Assembly: GCA_008360955.1 (NCBI GenBank)
Contig: LUCM01008256.1
Location: 310,001 to 374,000 of the forward strand
Length of the DNA: 64,000 bases
Direction: 5' to 3'
From: Fasciolopsis buskii
Lineage: Eukaryota; Platyhelminthes; Trematoda; Plagiorchiida; Fasciolidae
Part shown: piece after piece, positions 12,931 to 25,093 of the stretch
Layout: each line of letters begins with the position of its first letter
How positions within the stretch are numbered: the stretch's first letter is position 1
Position numbers and translations under genes: made by a program
Notes under the pieces: model-generated
The model's input: the letters and a program-made list of their open reading frames with translations, nothing else
Database searches by the model: none
What the model was told of the DNA's origin: nothing

Positions 12931-14700
12931 ACTTTATTCCCTAACCATCGCGCTGGCTGTCCTATCAGACCACTGTAATCTGCATCTGCGAAGATGTTGG
13001 AAGATAAACAGGAACGCGTTTCAAATAAGGACTATAAAGCAAAGGACTGACTGAGCCATATGCTCTATAGGGTGCAAGCAGTCGATGTTTGTTGCACAAG
13101 TCCCGTCAACGAAAACTACCCCCTGCGTGTTTCATGACAGTTGTTTGGTCCCTGTAATCTTCGTAAGAAACTGACTGTTATTACTGTTCCCATTTTTTTT
13201 ACTCACCTTAACATCTGTTGGAACAAATTCCAGACTGCCCCTCTCTCTCCGGCTCTTCTCCAGGCTCGCCAATGACCACAGATGCAACGCAAACTATCGC
13301 CTAAAGCTCCATTCCATCATTCGCGCCGGTTTTCTATCCCCGTAAGGAAGCTGCTATCTAGCACCCGGCCGCGCGACCCTGAGACAAGCCAAGCCACGCT
13401 GTTGACCGCCCCGGGTGCCTTATCTCAGATGGACCATCACGATTGTCCAAACAGTTACTATCACTACTGAAATGACGCGCAACCCCCAACCTCCAGACCC
13501 GTACCACCACAGAACACCATAATCTCCCATATTAATCAAGAACAACGCAGGTCATTCATGGCAAGTGTATTTAAGGATTGATTGTAAATCTTACACGTAG
13601 ACGTCTACTTCCCGCCACACATCACAATCCGCTCCCGGCCGCATAAGTCCAGTGACCATTTTTGTAAGTTCCATTGTCTCTCTGTCCACAATTTTTCGTA
13701 TACTTTCGTCCCGCAAATTGTCTGATGCAAACTTGAAGGTTTCCTGCTGTTTCATTTTAAGCATTATTTTGATTTTGGCTACTGAATGTTGTTGATTACC
13801 ATTCTCCATCCACCTCATATGATATCCAGTGTGAATTCGATTCTCCTCCATCCTGCTACTACATCCATATTGATCTTCATCTTTACCATATTACTCCCCT
13901 GATTTTTGATGGACCCGGCCACTTGACAACACCCACCATTTCTTCCCAGCCATATTATGCGCCGGCGATGCGCACCTCTGATGCGTTTGAACATAGACTG
14001 ACTCGCAGTGCGCGACTCATAGTCAGCCCCAGAAAGTTTCTGCATTGAATTATCTAGCTCTGATTCGAAGCCCAAAAACTCGTGATTAGCCCATCTTATT
14101 GCAGGTTATGTTCATGAGAACACAGAAACTGCATCTTCACGACTAACCTTTGCCTTGCGATTTTCAATGCGCCATCTGTGTGTAAATTTCATCTTGCCTT
14201 AAGCATGACTCTTGAATTTCGAGAAACCACAAGTGCCCACTACCCCCAGAAGAAGTAGGGTGGCAAGTTCGGCGCAACAACCGCGACAACTCAGCCACCG
14301 TCATAGAAACAGTAAAGATAAATGATTTTCTGGAAAACGGGTGCTACTAAAGATTCCTGTCGGAAGGCAAAGGAGTGTGGCATGCCGAAGGGTTCGTGAG
14401 AGCCACCGACCAAACAGCCAGGGCGTAGAGAGACCGGATGAAAGTAGTCATGAGTCACGGTGCCCTCTGTATCGGCCGTAAAATTTCAGAATTTAGTAGT
14501 TCACTGGGCACAATACCCGAGGTCCAGGTAGTTGGACGAAAGCGAAGCAATTCGAGCCAAGAAAGCAGAATGGTGGTATGTGTGGTATTTTAGAAGCAAG
14601 CTTCCTGTGCTTATTCAGATTACTGCTGAGTAAGACGCTTCTATATTCGTTATTACCAAAACGTGGCTGCCAAAAACGGACCACCTGCCGTGATGGGATT
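12930..14700. other. unrecognised sequence with a frameshifted minus-strand open stretch
   Basis: No recognised gene. Two overlapping minus-strand frames (14075-13815 and 13851-13591) run on from one another with a single frame change. Together they give about 165 codons with similar composition on both sides (KMKINMD, then KIKIMLKMK). That suggests one decayed coding region. I do not recognise it and see no splice sites. Confidence 0.4.
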
Positions 14701-16490
14701 GACCGATCTTTTCCAACTACCCCCAACTAAATAAACAGCCAGTGTCAAGGTGGCGGTTTGGCTATCCTCATCCGAGGAATTAACCTTGTTGAACCATTGG
14801 TCAAACTGTGCACCCCGAACGTCCAAGTATGTGCGGTTAGTCGACTAGTTCCGTCTGGAGAGATCAACCTGGCCTGTGTTTAAGAAGTCACAGGTTGCGA
14901 CCAGAAAAGGACGCGTTGCCCAAAATGCTCGAATAAATTTCACTATGGAAGTCAGATGGGCCTTCATCGTGGGGGACTTCAATCTGCCACGAAACTACCG
15001 GGCTCCTTAAAAGTGTCTTTGGTGGTAATGGCAAGACCTCTACGGATCGGTACATCTAAATACACTGCATCTGCAGATTAGACAGGTATCATGCAAATGT
15101 CACGGGTTATCACTACTGGACCTTGCAATTACAATTAAGGTAAATGACACCATTTGACTCACGTGCCTCTCTCTGTTAGGTAGTTTTTACTTGACGGTGA
15201 AATTCACTCTACGTTGCGCCAACCCAGGATTGCATCACATGTTCAAGAAACTTCAATAATATTGATTCGGCTGAGTTCCAGACCGAAATAACGGCGTTAG
15301 CTTGGGACACAGGGGGTAGGGCGCAGAAGAACCAATATAATGTTGAAGGACTCTAATAAAAGCCAGTGGAATAAACTTGCGATCAGTGCTCTCTGTGCTC
15401 TGTCCAGATAAACAAGTTCTCATTAAGGTTAGTTCTTGTTTCGCCAATCCCTTGTGCTTTTTGGATGAGGTTACCCGAATATTGATTAAGGGTAGGCAGG
15501 CTGAGGTGCGGCATGTTGAATTCATCAGGGTGTTTACTTTGGTGAATCCCCGATTAATTCTAATTTTACGTCATTCTGCCTCCAAAGGCGGGCCTCTTAG
15601 CAGGCGAATGACTTTCATTTTATGAGGACAAAATGTCAGTATAGATAACAGGTGACCAGCGAAGCATAACGTCACAAACGACGTTCAACAGAGGCCGATG
15701 TTAGGTCCACTCTTGCTTCTGTTCCTTATCAGTGAGCCAGCCCCTGGGCTAAAATCAGCCGGATTCTTTCTCACTGACGATTTCAATTTAGCAGGCTAAT
15801 TTGGAAGAAATACCTCACTGGCGACGGGTGGTTTGTCCTAGATTTGAATGACGAACAGAGCTTGCCCGTAAATATGAGAAAAGGCTATCAATTATTCCTA
15901 GCACGAGGTGCCTCAAAGTATCACATGGCAATGGACTGTTTACTCCGGACTCCGTTGTCAGAATGAAGGCCCTATGCAGAACCATCATTTCTTACTTGAA
16001 TGAAAAGAGCGATGTTCCGTAGCAGCCCAGAAGGCCAGAAGCAAATTGTTTGAGCTGAGGTCGCCTTCATCCTTCGATAAGCCGGGTAAGTTCATGCTTT
16101 TGTACGATGATATATTAGGAGTTCGCCCGGAATACTTTGTACTTGCTTGGTCTACTTCCTCTAAAAAGAATTCTGTCACCCTGAACAGGTGCAGTGGCCC
16201 GCAAAGCGAATTGCTGAGGAGACATATGGGAGGGTTTTGTGACTTGGATCAATTCCGGCTGGACACGGAGAGACAGTGAGACGGTTCAATGGAAACATTT
16301 ATAATTGTAAGCAGCTTATTAGATCTCAGTCCCTGCTTTCTTTTCAGTGGAAATTAGACTCTTTCCCACAAGAAGAGTAGATAAAGCCTGCAAAAGACGA
16401 TCTTCGCTGCTGGCCAAGTTGTGCACTAGTGTTGCCAGAGTAGTAGGTATACGAAAACGAATGTTTGCGGTCTTCTTAACCTTGCGCATC
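14700..16490 (+). mobile_element. CR1/Jockey-like LINE remnant (endonuclease, RT, C-terminus)
   Basis: In order on the + strand, in several frames: an apurinic-type endonuclease block near 14750-14880 (GGGLAILIRG, then NVQVCAV and GEINLACV); the RT block at about 15690-15790 (MLGPLLLLFLI, then FFLTDDFN, where the catalytic box reads TDD at 15773-15781 in place of A/V-DD); and the C-terminal block at 16046-16279 (SFDKPGKFMLLYDD, RPEYFVLAW). The spacing is shorter than in an intact element, and there are many stops. The domain order is clear, but the copy is not functional. Confidence 0.7.
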
Positions 16491-17300
16491 TCGATCTTTT
16501 TTGCGGACGTTTAACCAAACCTGGGCTGCCGTGTTTCATGAATCAGGACAAAAATAAGTAGCTGCGGTAAGTCTTCAATTGTGCTCACCACCATTCTGGG
16601 ATCAGACGACAGACGCTTGAAACTTGGGTTGACCCTGGGCGTCAGATTGAGGTCAGTCCTTCCGATTCTTTTTATTAAGCAAGAACAATTGAACCGGACC
16701 TGAAAGAGGTGGACTCCGAAATGAACAGCACAACTTCGAAAGAAGTCTGGACGAGATAGCGGCACTAGCCAACACTTATTCAGTAAGGAGCTGATTGCAG
16801 AGAACAAAAAGGAAATGAAAACCCAAACCGGGGTTGTGGATGTCAGCCCTGTGAAACGGTGTAAGTGGGTCGCGGCATGATAAAAATAAATTGAAACGAG
16901 AGAAAAACGAACGAACTGGTAGGAAAAAGACGGAACGAAAAACATAATGCGGATTGGGTATGGTTTTCCAAGTGTAAAGCATTTTTCAAAGGTGATAAAG
17001 GCGAAAATGGAACTCCAAAAATCATAAAAGATCATGTTGAGCTATGATCGCGCGCCACCCCCGACCGTTGGAAGACGATCACCTGGTCGCCTGCGACAAC
17101 CTGGGAGCAATGCGGAACTGCAGCAGAACCATAACGGCGGCAATCCAGCCTGCAGTGAATTGCTTTCTAGACGGACATAGCTGTCCACGAAGTCCACACA
17201 TTTAATGCCGAATTTCCTAATACATCTATCCTATTGAGGGCGCTTGCCCTTAGCAGCGGTAATCAATTCTGCATTGTCGTCACACGGCAATGTACGACTG
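16490..17300. other. unrecognised sequence with a 174-codon minus-strand frame
   Basis: The minus frame at 17035-16511 is rich in Phe, Ser and Leu, begins with hydrophobic runs and has no motif I recognise. The opposite strand is A-rich and gives no better product. The composition looks like a chance frame opposite A-rich DNA, so I do not call a gene. Confidence 0.4.
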
Positions 17301-17520
17301 GAATGCTGAAAACCCAGACACTTGGCCGGTACAGCGAAACGAAGGTGGCAAAAAAGTTGAGTGTATTTATCAAAATTGTGAGATAGAAGCGTGATTGGAC
17401 AACACGAAAATGACCAACGCGCTGGGTGGTCAACGTTTGGTCCGACGAGCAATTCGTAGGACCAAATGCATGTTCCGCTGCAGGGGCGGCCCCTGGAGCG
17501 CCGTCACAGGAGTGCTCCGA
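17300..17520 (+). repeat. dispersed repeat B, copy 1
   Basis: It shares blocks in the same order with 52655-52780, 53687-53896 and the reverse complement of 54643-54853: 'ctgaaaaccc', then 'agttgagtgtattt', then 'gcgctggg.ggtcaa'. Its 3' part (TGTTCCGCTGC near 17470) also matches 23785-23885. The repeat is of unknown type. Frames through it are not reliable. Confidence 0.6.
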
Positions 17521-17726
17521 TTAGTACCATGGAGAGAAAGCCGGAAATTCTTGGACGTCCCGATGATTGACATCACTTCCAAACGAAACATTTGCCACCA
17601 CTTTGGTCGTCCCGTGGATGCTAGAGGCTGGGAAGTGACCGTGCGCCGCGATCCCAGCCTGAAAAACCACCTTGTGCGGGTGAACGCAGGAGGCTTGATT
17701 TATCAACTGAGCTGTGCCCGTAGTCA

Positions 17727-17803
17727 GGCCGGCGGTGGCCAAACGGATAAGGTCGCGGCATTCGGGCGAGAAGGTAGCGGGTTCTAATTCTCCCACCGTC
17801 GGT
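17727..17803 (+). repeat. tRNA-derived SINE head (pol III-like boxes)
   Basis: This stretch has tRNA layout. A box A-like TGGCCAAACGG lies near 17735, and a box B-like GGTTCTAATTC near 17779 (consensus GGTTCGANTCC). The ends can pair as an acceptor-like stem: CCGGCGGTG at 17729 with CACCGTCGG at 17794. The T-arm stem does not pair well and box B is damaged, so I call a SINE head or dead tRNA copy and not a working tRNA gene. Confidence 0.5.
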
Positions 17804-17809
17804 CGACTT

Positions 17810-20390
17810 CCCCACTTAGCATCCCCCTGCTGGCCGAGGCCCCTTCCTGAAAACTGAGGTTTGTTGTTGTTTCGTTATTAAAGGAAGTAAAAGATAAAAG
17901 ATATATGGAGTGCTTTCCAAACACACGTCGCACATTCGTCGCAGGCCTAAAGGAGTTTATTGTAATATTTTGATGAAAATCTTGTGGGCAACCACGAGAA
18001 GAGCGGCTTTTAGCTGCCGATGAAACTTATCCAAAGAACCGCCGGCTTAGGCTTTATAAACAGGTGTTATAATTGTAATGGCATTTTTATTTCTCGGAGA
18101 TTGCCTAAACATATGCAGTGATCATGAACATGACGTGCAACAATAGTAACGAGGAGGAAGAAATGAGTTCAGGTGGATGGGGTGTATGGCCTATAAAATA
18201 ACGTCATATTTAGATGATGAAAATTCATGATAGAGATCAGTGGTTAGGAAGACTTGCGTCCGATGCAGAATTCTCGTCAGTACCGCTTTCCGGCTGTTTT
18301 GCATCTCATAGGCTGCCATGTGCACGCAGCAGACCGGATATGTCGCCAACGTCACGAGTGGGCCTCTTCATCCAATGAGATTCCTGCCGTTGGAGGTAAT
18401 CACGAGCTGGACATGACAGAATGGATAAAATTTCATAAAACACTAAGACAAATTTAGAGACAGTCTGTTACGGAATATATGGGTTGGTGAAGAGTAAACA
18501 GAGCGGACACTCGGAGCAAAAAAAGAATAGCTTTAAGGGTAATGTTAATTGCAAAAATTAAGAACGGTGGCACCGGACGTGAATCGTATTTTTGCATAAG
18601 CTTGCTGGATTCAAAAGGTCTGTTTTGCGTAGCTTTGATTTGGTAAATTTCAGCTAGGTCCTATGGTGGATGTAAATGTGGAAAAAGGCAAGGAAGCTAC
18701 TATTAGCGGGTGAAGAACCGGACGACACTGAGGCAGTATCAGGTGCACTACTGCAGAGGGCAGTGACCAGAAGCACCAGTCTCTTGGCAGATCGCACTTA
18801 AGGTTTGTGAGAGACTTGGCTTCAGTCCACGAGAATTGTGAGACTTATGCACAGCATAAGCTAGTATCAGATGACAACAGAAATTTTTCACGCCATTTCG
18901 TTTTGTAATGATTTGTTAAAAAGGACTTCGGGAAGGAGCAAGAAGAAGCCATTAAAAAGGGTGCTCGTGAACACTAGAACTGGAAGGTCGTTTGCCACAA
19001 CGATGGTGGCGGGTGAGGCTGTCAGGCGCTGGTCACCTAACCTGGAAACAAATTTTCGAGTGGTAGGTGCGGTTGTCATCCACCAACCTAGCAGCAAACT
19101 CACTCCGCTGCAGCCAAGAAGCCTGCCCGATGTGCGCCGGTCAAAGCACTGGGTCTGTTCGCGCCCCGCACCATTGTGCTAATGCCGATTTACACAATAG
19201 ATGAAGGAGGGAATGTGGATACGGTGTGACTAGGACGAGCCAGACATCGTGTTGCCAAGAAGAGATAACACTGGGATAGGTGAAATCACAGTGGACAGAG
19301 TCTGAAGAAACTGTACATGCAAAAGCAGAATTGAACGGTTTGGAAAGAAAATGAACCATCAGCGGTCCAATCTTACTACCAGCTGCAGATCACGAAGCGA
19401 TAAATCTTTTGAGCAGCTCAGAAAAGGAAACAACGAGTATGTAGGCTGTGGCCCAGAAATATTGAGTTGATGGCCGCCGCTTTAGCAAATCTTGTTTGGG
19501 TTGGCACAGATAAGCAGACAGGTCGATATGGTGTAGAGACCGTCTGCATGTAAGCAAAAGGAAAATGATCTCGGACTCAGAAAAATGTTCAGTGAATAAC
19601 TGCGGCAGACATAAATACGGATCGAGCTAAGATAGACAGGAACAACAAACGGCTGCAATCGTGGTAATGAAATCATGGTTTATATAGTCGAATCGAAGAG
19701 ATCAAGCAGTTGAAACCCCTGGAATAGTGGCCAATAAAACGAAAAGCGAATAGAATCTGTCTGTTAGATTTTAAAATGAAGTTGATCGAAAATTTCATGG
19801 CTTTTTTCGGTAGTTGAGGCAAGCTGAATAAGAGTGAATCAATGGCATACCACGTAGTTGCTGGTTATGCCTTTTAATGGGATGATACGGACAATGATGA
19901 TAGTTTCATTTTTCAAGTTGAGAAAGCGGTGTTATCGATGCGTTTACAAAATCACAATTCAGTTTAGCACGCGCGGTTCTCAGATGCTCTTGAATGGTAT
20001 AGATGAGTAGGAAAGGATAAGATGATTAAAATAAACAGTAGCTTTTTAATACGACAGAACGTGGTGATGAAGTGCGCAACTTTTGGAAAATTCGCTCCTT
20101 AATGGCGACTATTAAGCAACACAGAATTTGGCTGCGTCAAATGTCTTTCATACTGGAAAAATAATAAGGAACTGCATATTTCGAAAAGGCAACGAAAATA
20201 GGTCCCTAATGAGGGGTGCTGAAAATCAGCTGTCTTAAGTAATAGTGCTTTTGAGGAGCACCGGGTTTGCTGTTGTGCGTAAAAGCCACAATGGACTTCA
20301 TGTTTCCTGCTACGTTTTTGAATCAAATTTGAGGACGCCCCATCGAAATGTAAGCTATAGCAGGTGATCATTATAGAAGGACAAACCAGC
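17810..20390. other. unrecognised sequence
   Basis: No supported gene. Short frames on both strands carry no recognised motif. The stretch lies just downstream (in element sense) of the Gypsy integrase remnant and could include the missing end of that element. I could not identify integrase C-terminus, LTR or primer-binding site sequence here. Confidence 0.5.
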
Positions 20391-20393
20391 ATA

Positions 20394-22150
20394 CTAACTC
20401 AACCGGCCAAGGAGGCCTTCCTTGCATTCTATGACGTAGGGCGAGGGATCCGTGTTGACTGTGGCCAGCGGGCGGGGTGGTTCGCAAAGGCGAATACGAA
20501 GAGAGCCGTGAGACGGCGGGAGAAGCCTTGTGAGGTCAACGCGTAATCGGTGAAAAGTGTTCCGTGCTGAGGTAACTAAGCCAATGGAACTTTGGCATGA
20601 CGGTGAACTTTTACTCTTTGGCACTGAAGACAGTCGCGAGAAGAACAGCGCACGTCGAGCCTAGCGTCGAACCTCAATAGGCTCGGTCACCAGCTACGCC
20701 GCAGCAACCGCACCAGGGTGAGCGAATTTTTGTAATGCAGGAGATATGAGGTAACGGTGAGCCACAGACACTGCCGGCCCTGGATTACCTTGGGATACGT
20801 CACAAAAAATTGTATTTCGTGAATTTGTGATAGATACAACCTGTAGGTTTAAGGAGATGGCTCATCGAAGCTGGTCGATGAGGGTATTCACCACCTGGGC
20901 TTGTACAACTGAGCTTAGGTCGACTGTTGTCGTCAGAGGCAAAGCTAGTGTATACGGGAAAGTGCATCAGCAACCCAGTCGTCTGCCCAAGGGGCATACT
21001 TTGTGTCCATAGTGCATTGTGAAACAAAGTCTGGGCAATGATTTAATCGCACCTAGGAATGAATGGAGGTTTCTGATGGACAGAATATTTAGTCCCCTTG
21101 TCTGGCAGTGGAGCTGCGTCTGCGTCAGAAATAATGGGCCCTTAGAAAGGTTGGTCCCACAAGTTAATGTTTCTAACCGCTAATCGTCACCCGATGTCTG
21201 CAGGGCGATCGAAAAGACCTGGAATTCGAGATGGGTGTTACTGTCTTCAGTTTCCTAGACTTGAGATATCTTTCAGACAGACATTCACTAATCCTAATGT
21301 GATTTTTTGCATAAGCCTATGGACGGATGCAGCAGTATTGCCTATCTCACAGGGCATCCTTGCGAATTCGAACAGCTCAAGTGCGTAGTCACCGCCCTTT
21401 TTGTTTTGTTGGCCTCCTCTAAAGGTATATAATTGCATGTCCCTTATAAATCTGTGCGGCTGAATAAACTGAAACACGATAACGACAAATTGAGGCACTC
21501 AGTTTGGGAAACCACTTATTGCCCTGGCAGGTTGAATTTGCTAGTGGCTCTCTATTCCCCGCGAGGTCACCAGCCACCAACGGACTTGGAGATCATGTTA
21601 AGAGAAGAGACCAGGGACTACCTGGAATGGATATGACGCCAAGATTTAGTTAATGTCGAATTCTGTTGGCGCTAGCTGTAAATTGTCAAGAGCTATGCGG
21701 GGTTGCTGACTGAAAGTCGGTGGTGCTGTGACCTCCACAAGGTGGGCTACCTTTGCAGTGACAGCGGGATCCAGACCGGCGTGTCGCAGTACACTCGGAT
21801 AGACGGAAAGTAGCTTAACGTATGGCTGTTGGGCCGGCGGTTCAGCAAACCGATGCGCGAATTCATTTACATTGCGTATGGGCCAGTCACGTTCACACAC
21901 TAATGGATGTCGGTCATTTTTTTACCCCGAGCAACGACCAGCTGGTCGAAATGCTGGAGAAAGTCTATGCCAGTAATAGAGTATGGCAATTCGGCGACGA
22001 TTAATACCCCAAAAACACGTGATTCAAATTTAGATCTAGCTTGTTGGGCTGGCGGTGGTAAACGCGGATACTGGGGCCGATTGCAGCAATCAAACTATTC
22101 GGGCCACGGGGAATTGCAATGATTTCTAAACTTGTATTTGTCTGGAGTTT
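20394..22150 (-). mobile_element. Gypsy-type LTR retrotransposon remnant (protease, RT, integrase)
   Basis: On the minus strand the pieces occur in Gypsy order. Aspartic protease C-terminal part is at about 22120-21910 (LIAAIGPSIRVY, then ITGIDFLQHF). The linker before RT is at 21880-21650 (VTAPPTFSQQPRIALDNLQL). Very broken RT sequence lies at about 21640-21000. The integrase zinc-finger region is near 20730-20600. The start of the integrase core is at 20570-20394 (FHRLRVDLTRLLPPSHG). Frames change often and stops are frequent. The catalytic triads cannot be read through, and I found no LTRs. It is an old, non-functional copy. Confidence 0.7.
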
Positions 22151-23022
22151 TGTTAAATCCTTGACGTTTAGAGGGTGGAAGCTTGCAGACTGCCCAAAGT
22201 CTTTCCGCAATCACGAATCGGGAACCTCTTTTCCCTGTTTCTTACTTGAGAATGTACACCCCAGGCCACATTTTTTGTAAACACTGAAACGGTTATAATA
22301 TTTAAATGTACCTTCTGCTGACAGCAAGAGGGGGCACTACGTTGCGTGGCTACCGCGCTCGCTTCGATAAGGGCCGAAAGGATCTCTTGGCCAATCTCCT
22401 TCAGACACCAACCGTTGTAACGACGAGTCCATTGTCTTCAAGGCAGCTGTTCATTCGTCCCGCGAAGGTGGGGAAGCAGCTGTGAAGGACGGAAAGGCGT
22501 TCAGTACTGAGACAGCCCGTGGAGCCATGTGATTTCAGCAGCGATTAAGGCAGCCCCCCCCCCAAGGGAATACCCGGGAATAGCATTAAACAAAGGAGAT
22601 AGGCGAGCTGGGAGCCGATGAAGCCAAAGTTTCCTTAAAATCGGGTCGTCGCAGAGACACCTAATTTCCCGAAGTTGATCTGATGGCTTTCCGTTTTCTT
22701 GGCGACGGTTCGTGCTCCGTGGAAATAGCACCGTATTTACAAACAATGGACGTGAATGGAACGTGCTGGAAGCCGCGAATGTGAAAACATACCTAAATGA
22801 ATCCAACACAAAAATGCAGTCGGCTACAAAATAACAACGGTAGAATCCATATGTGATGGAAAAACGGATAACAGGACGTCAGCAAGTAAATGGAGACCCA
22901 TGCGATCAGTCGCTTCCGCCGGGTACATCATTATGTAGGATCGATTTACCGTACGCGGTTCTCGAAATACATTTGCTTGTCCTTGACCGTTTTAACGACC
23001 TAGCATTGGAGTCTTTCTGCGG

Positions 23023-23574
23023 GTGAAGTCGTTAAGCGATTCACAGCGCCACTCGCCCAAAATAGAACTCCCGCGTTCTGGATGGCACTTCGAAGCCTCA
23101 GAGCAATGCGTTGCCCTCTTTTATGCAAAGCTCAAGAAAGAACAATATTGCTCTACAGAGTACTATTCACGAGTTAGAAATTATATACACAGCAAACATA
23201 CATTTGACAATAAACCTCAGTCACTATCTAGCCAAGAGGTCGTCCAAAATAGGAGAAGAATCTGCCCAAAAATGAACGCCAGACAAAACAGAATGAATAA
23301 AATAAACCTGTCTGGTTGTTCAAGCAAATGCGAAGGATTCTACACGCTTGATCAGGTTCAAAGAACACTTTCTACGGCGCGACAGCCGGAAGACCAAAGT
23401 AAACAAATGGAACATCTACATTCGGCCAACGTGCGCGATAAAATCAAAGTGGACTTTAAAAACAAGCTGACACAATTCAGGTGCCCCGTAACTGCACCAG
23501 ATGATCATGAAGTCATCTCATATAAGAAGCAAAAGAGCGAAAAAAGCGGGGTAAATGCATCGGGCCGAAAATAG
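23023..23574 (+). other. unrecognised open frame, 183 codons
   Basis: It begins at an ATG and ends at a TAG. The composition is Lys, Ser, Gln and Arg-rich, with several Cys (for instance SGCSSKCEGF). There is no signal peptide or membrane segment, and I do not recognise a domain. Length alone is weak support in this stop-rich DNA, although it is clearly longer than its neighbours. No gag-type zinc knuckle is visible. Confidence 0.25.
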
Positions 23575-23784
23575 ACAGCAATCAAGACCAGTGTCGTTAG
23601 GAGCAAGTTCGGCAGGAAGAGTTAAGTTTCGAGGGAGGAACGAACATAGGGGTGAAGGGACTTTCAACCAATCTAGATATTTTAACAATTGCGACCAGTT
23701 TCGGGCTTTACGCAGACACTCCAGCGGTACAACGAAAATGTAGTCGTAAGCTTTAGGAGATTGAGCAAAATCGACAGGGTCGTG

Positions 23785-23885
23785 TAGGCGAGCCTGCGCG
23801 CGAAACGCGCAAATCGCGACCGAGCTGGGCCTTCAGGGGTTCGGAACAAATCCATGTTCCGCTGCGCATGGAATCTCCTGAATCT
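23785..23885 (+). repeat. dispersed repeat B, copy 2 (partial)
   Basis: It shares with 17400-17480 the blocks 'gaccgagctggg' and 'atgttccgctgc' at similar spacing. Confidence 0.5.
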
Positions 23886-24349
23886 TGACTTAATCCGACC
23901 TGAGATGGAAAAAAGAAGTCACAGTTAATGGGAAACCGAGGAAAAAAGGAATGGAAACGGATTTATGGAGCCGCGAGCTGTCTCCAACGCTTGCATGAAC
24001 ACAATCGCAAACAGAACAAAGGGGATCGATTCATATGTCAGCGGACACGAGGTATTCCTAAATGCAGCTCTTGGGAGGTCTTGCGGATTTGAAGCACTTT
24101 GGTATCCGGACAAATGCTATCTGGTATACGATTATACCGGCAGCAGCTGCTGTCAGCTGTCGCGATTTTTGGACCACCATCTCCCTCACTCCCATATCTT
24201 CCGTCTCCCTCTCTCTCCGTTCTCTAACGGTTACAGGCTCACTTCCACGTTAATCTTCGCCACTTTACTCTTTTGTTTCATCCAAAGCATCATAGGCTGG
24301 AAAGACTTACTGATGCATTATTTCAGTACGAATGATATGCTTTACAGTG

Positions 24350-24500
24350 CATCACTGCAAAGTGAGCGATTTCTAATGAATTATGACCGGACGGTTTACG
24401 AACGACATTGCGAGGCATAAGTTGGTTGCAAGCAAATGCCTTACCTTCAGCAACCATTGCATTCAGACACCTCTTTCCCGTTTTCCTGATATTCCCAACT
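24350..24500 (+). repeat. dispersed repeat D, copy 1
   Basis: It matches 54995-55145 in the same orientation. Shared blocks are 'cactgcaaag', 'gcgaacg.cattc/g' and 'gcattcagaca..tttcccgtttt'. The type is unknown. Confidence 0.55.
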
Positions 24501-24719
24501 GTCCCTTGCCAGAAGAGCCGACAAAAAGGCGTAGCCCAAAGGCCATGGTCTGTTATCGAGCCTTAAATATTCCGTTAGAACCCGAAACACTAGAAAAGTA
24601 TGCTTCCCAGACCCGCGAAAGACATGAAACCTTGTGAAGCGCCACGAAGACGGAGGCGCGATTTTCAAGCTGGGGGTTTAGAAATGACAAGCCGCGTGCC
24701 GCCATAATGGATCTCGCTG

Positions 24720-24831
24720 GTTGTTGAATACCGGCTAATACGGTTGCGCGTCCCCGGCTCACGGTGGTTTTCCGTGTTTATTATCTATTGTCTATCACTT
24801 TTTACGCGAACCCCATAGGAGGAGCGCTGCC
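24720..24831 (+). repeat. upstream copy of the ARGLU1 5' flank
   Basis: It resembles 25099-25208, just before the ARGLU1 start. Both carry CGGCTCA, then GGTTTTC(C/T)GTG, 'ttatt', and later GAA(C/T)CCCAT followed by a GCGCTGCC/GTGCTACC block. The offset is about 377 bases. No ATG follows the upstream copy in a comparable place. Confidence 0.55.
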
Positions 24832-25093
24832 TCAGTTACTGCCTTTTTTAGTCTACTGCTGTGACAACCATTCCCTGCCCATAAAAAGGGCGCCAGATGA
24901 TCCGTTGGACCTTTTTTAATGTTCAAATGAAACGACACCTGCGCTGTGTTGTGTGGAATTAGTGTTTTGGATCAGGGAATGGAGTACCTTGAGGTTCGAT
25001 GTGGAATCGCGAAACACTGGGCAGTGTTCTTCCTTTGGGGAAGGGGAGCTGTGTGATGAACGGAATGTAGGCCGCCATGTTAATTTTAATTAA

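Larger units (their letters stand above)
22150..24715. other. mostly unrecognised; two longer frames and repeat copies
   Basis: Repeat B copy 2 (23785-23885) and repeat D copy 1 (24350-24500) lie here. The + frame at 23023-23574 (183 codons) is the longest in the window. It is Lys/Gln/Ser-rich, without a recognised domain, and could be an exon or decayed element coding sequence. The + frame at 23965-24420 (151 codons) runs into repeat D, which argues against a host gene. No splice sites tie either frame to a neighbour. Confidence 0.45.

Noticed and set aside
16511..17035. 174-codon minus frame with hydrophobic runs, considered as a membrane protein
   Set aside because: It lies opposite A-rich DNA, which produces Phe/Leu-rich chance frames. 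There is no motif or splice site.
17395..17787. 130-codon + frame
   Set aside because: It runs through repeat B into the tRNA-like SINE head, so it is not a gene.
22320..22400. Possible tRNA-like SINE ('gtggctaccgcgctcgcttcgata')
   Set aside because: Only a vague box A resemblance, and no box B at the right distance.
23965..24420. 151-codon + frame as a host gene
   Set aside because: Its 3' part is repeat D, shared with 55 kb, and no domain is recognised.
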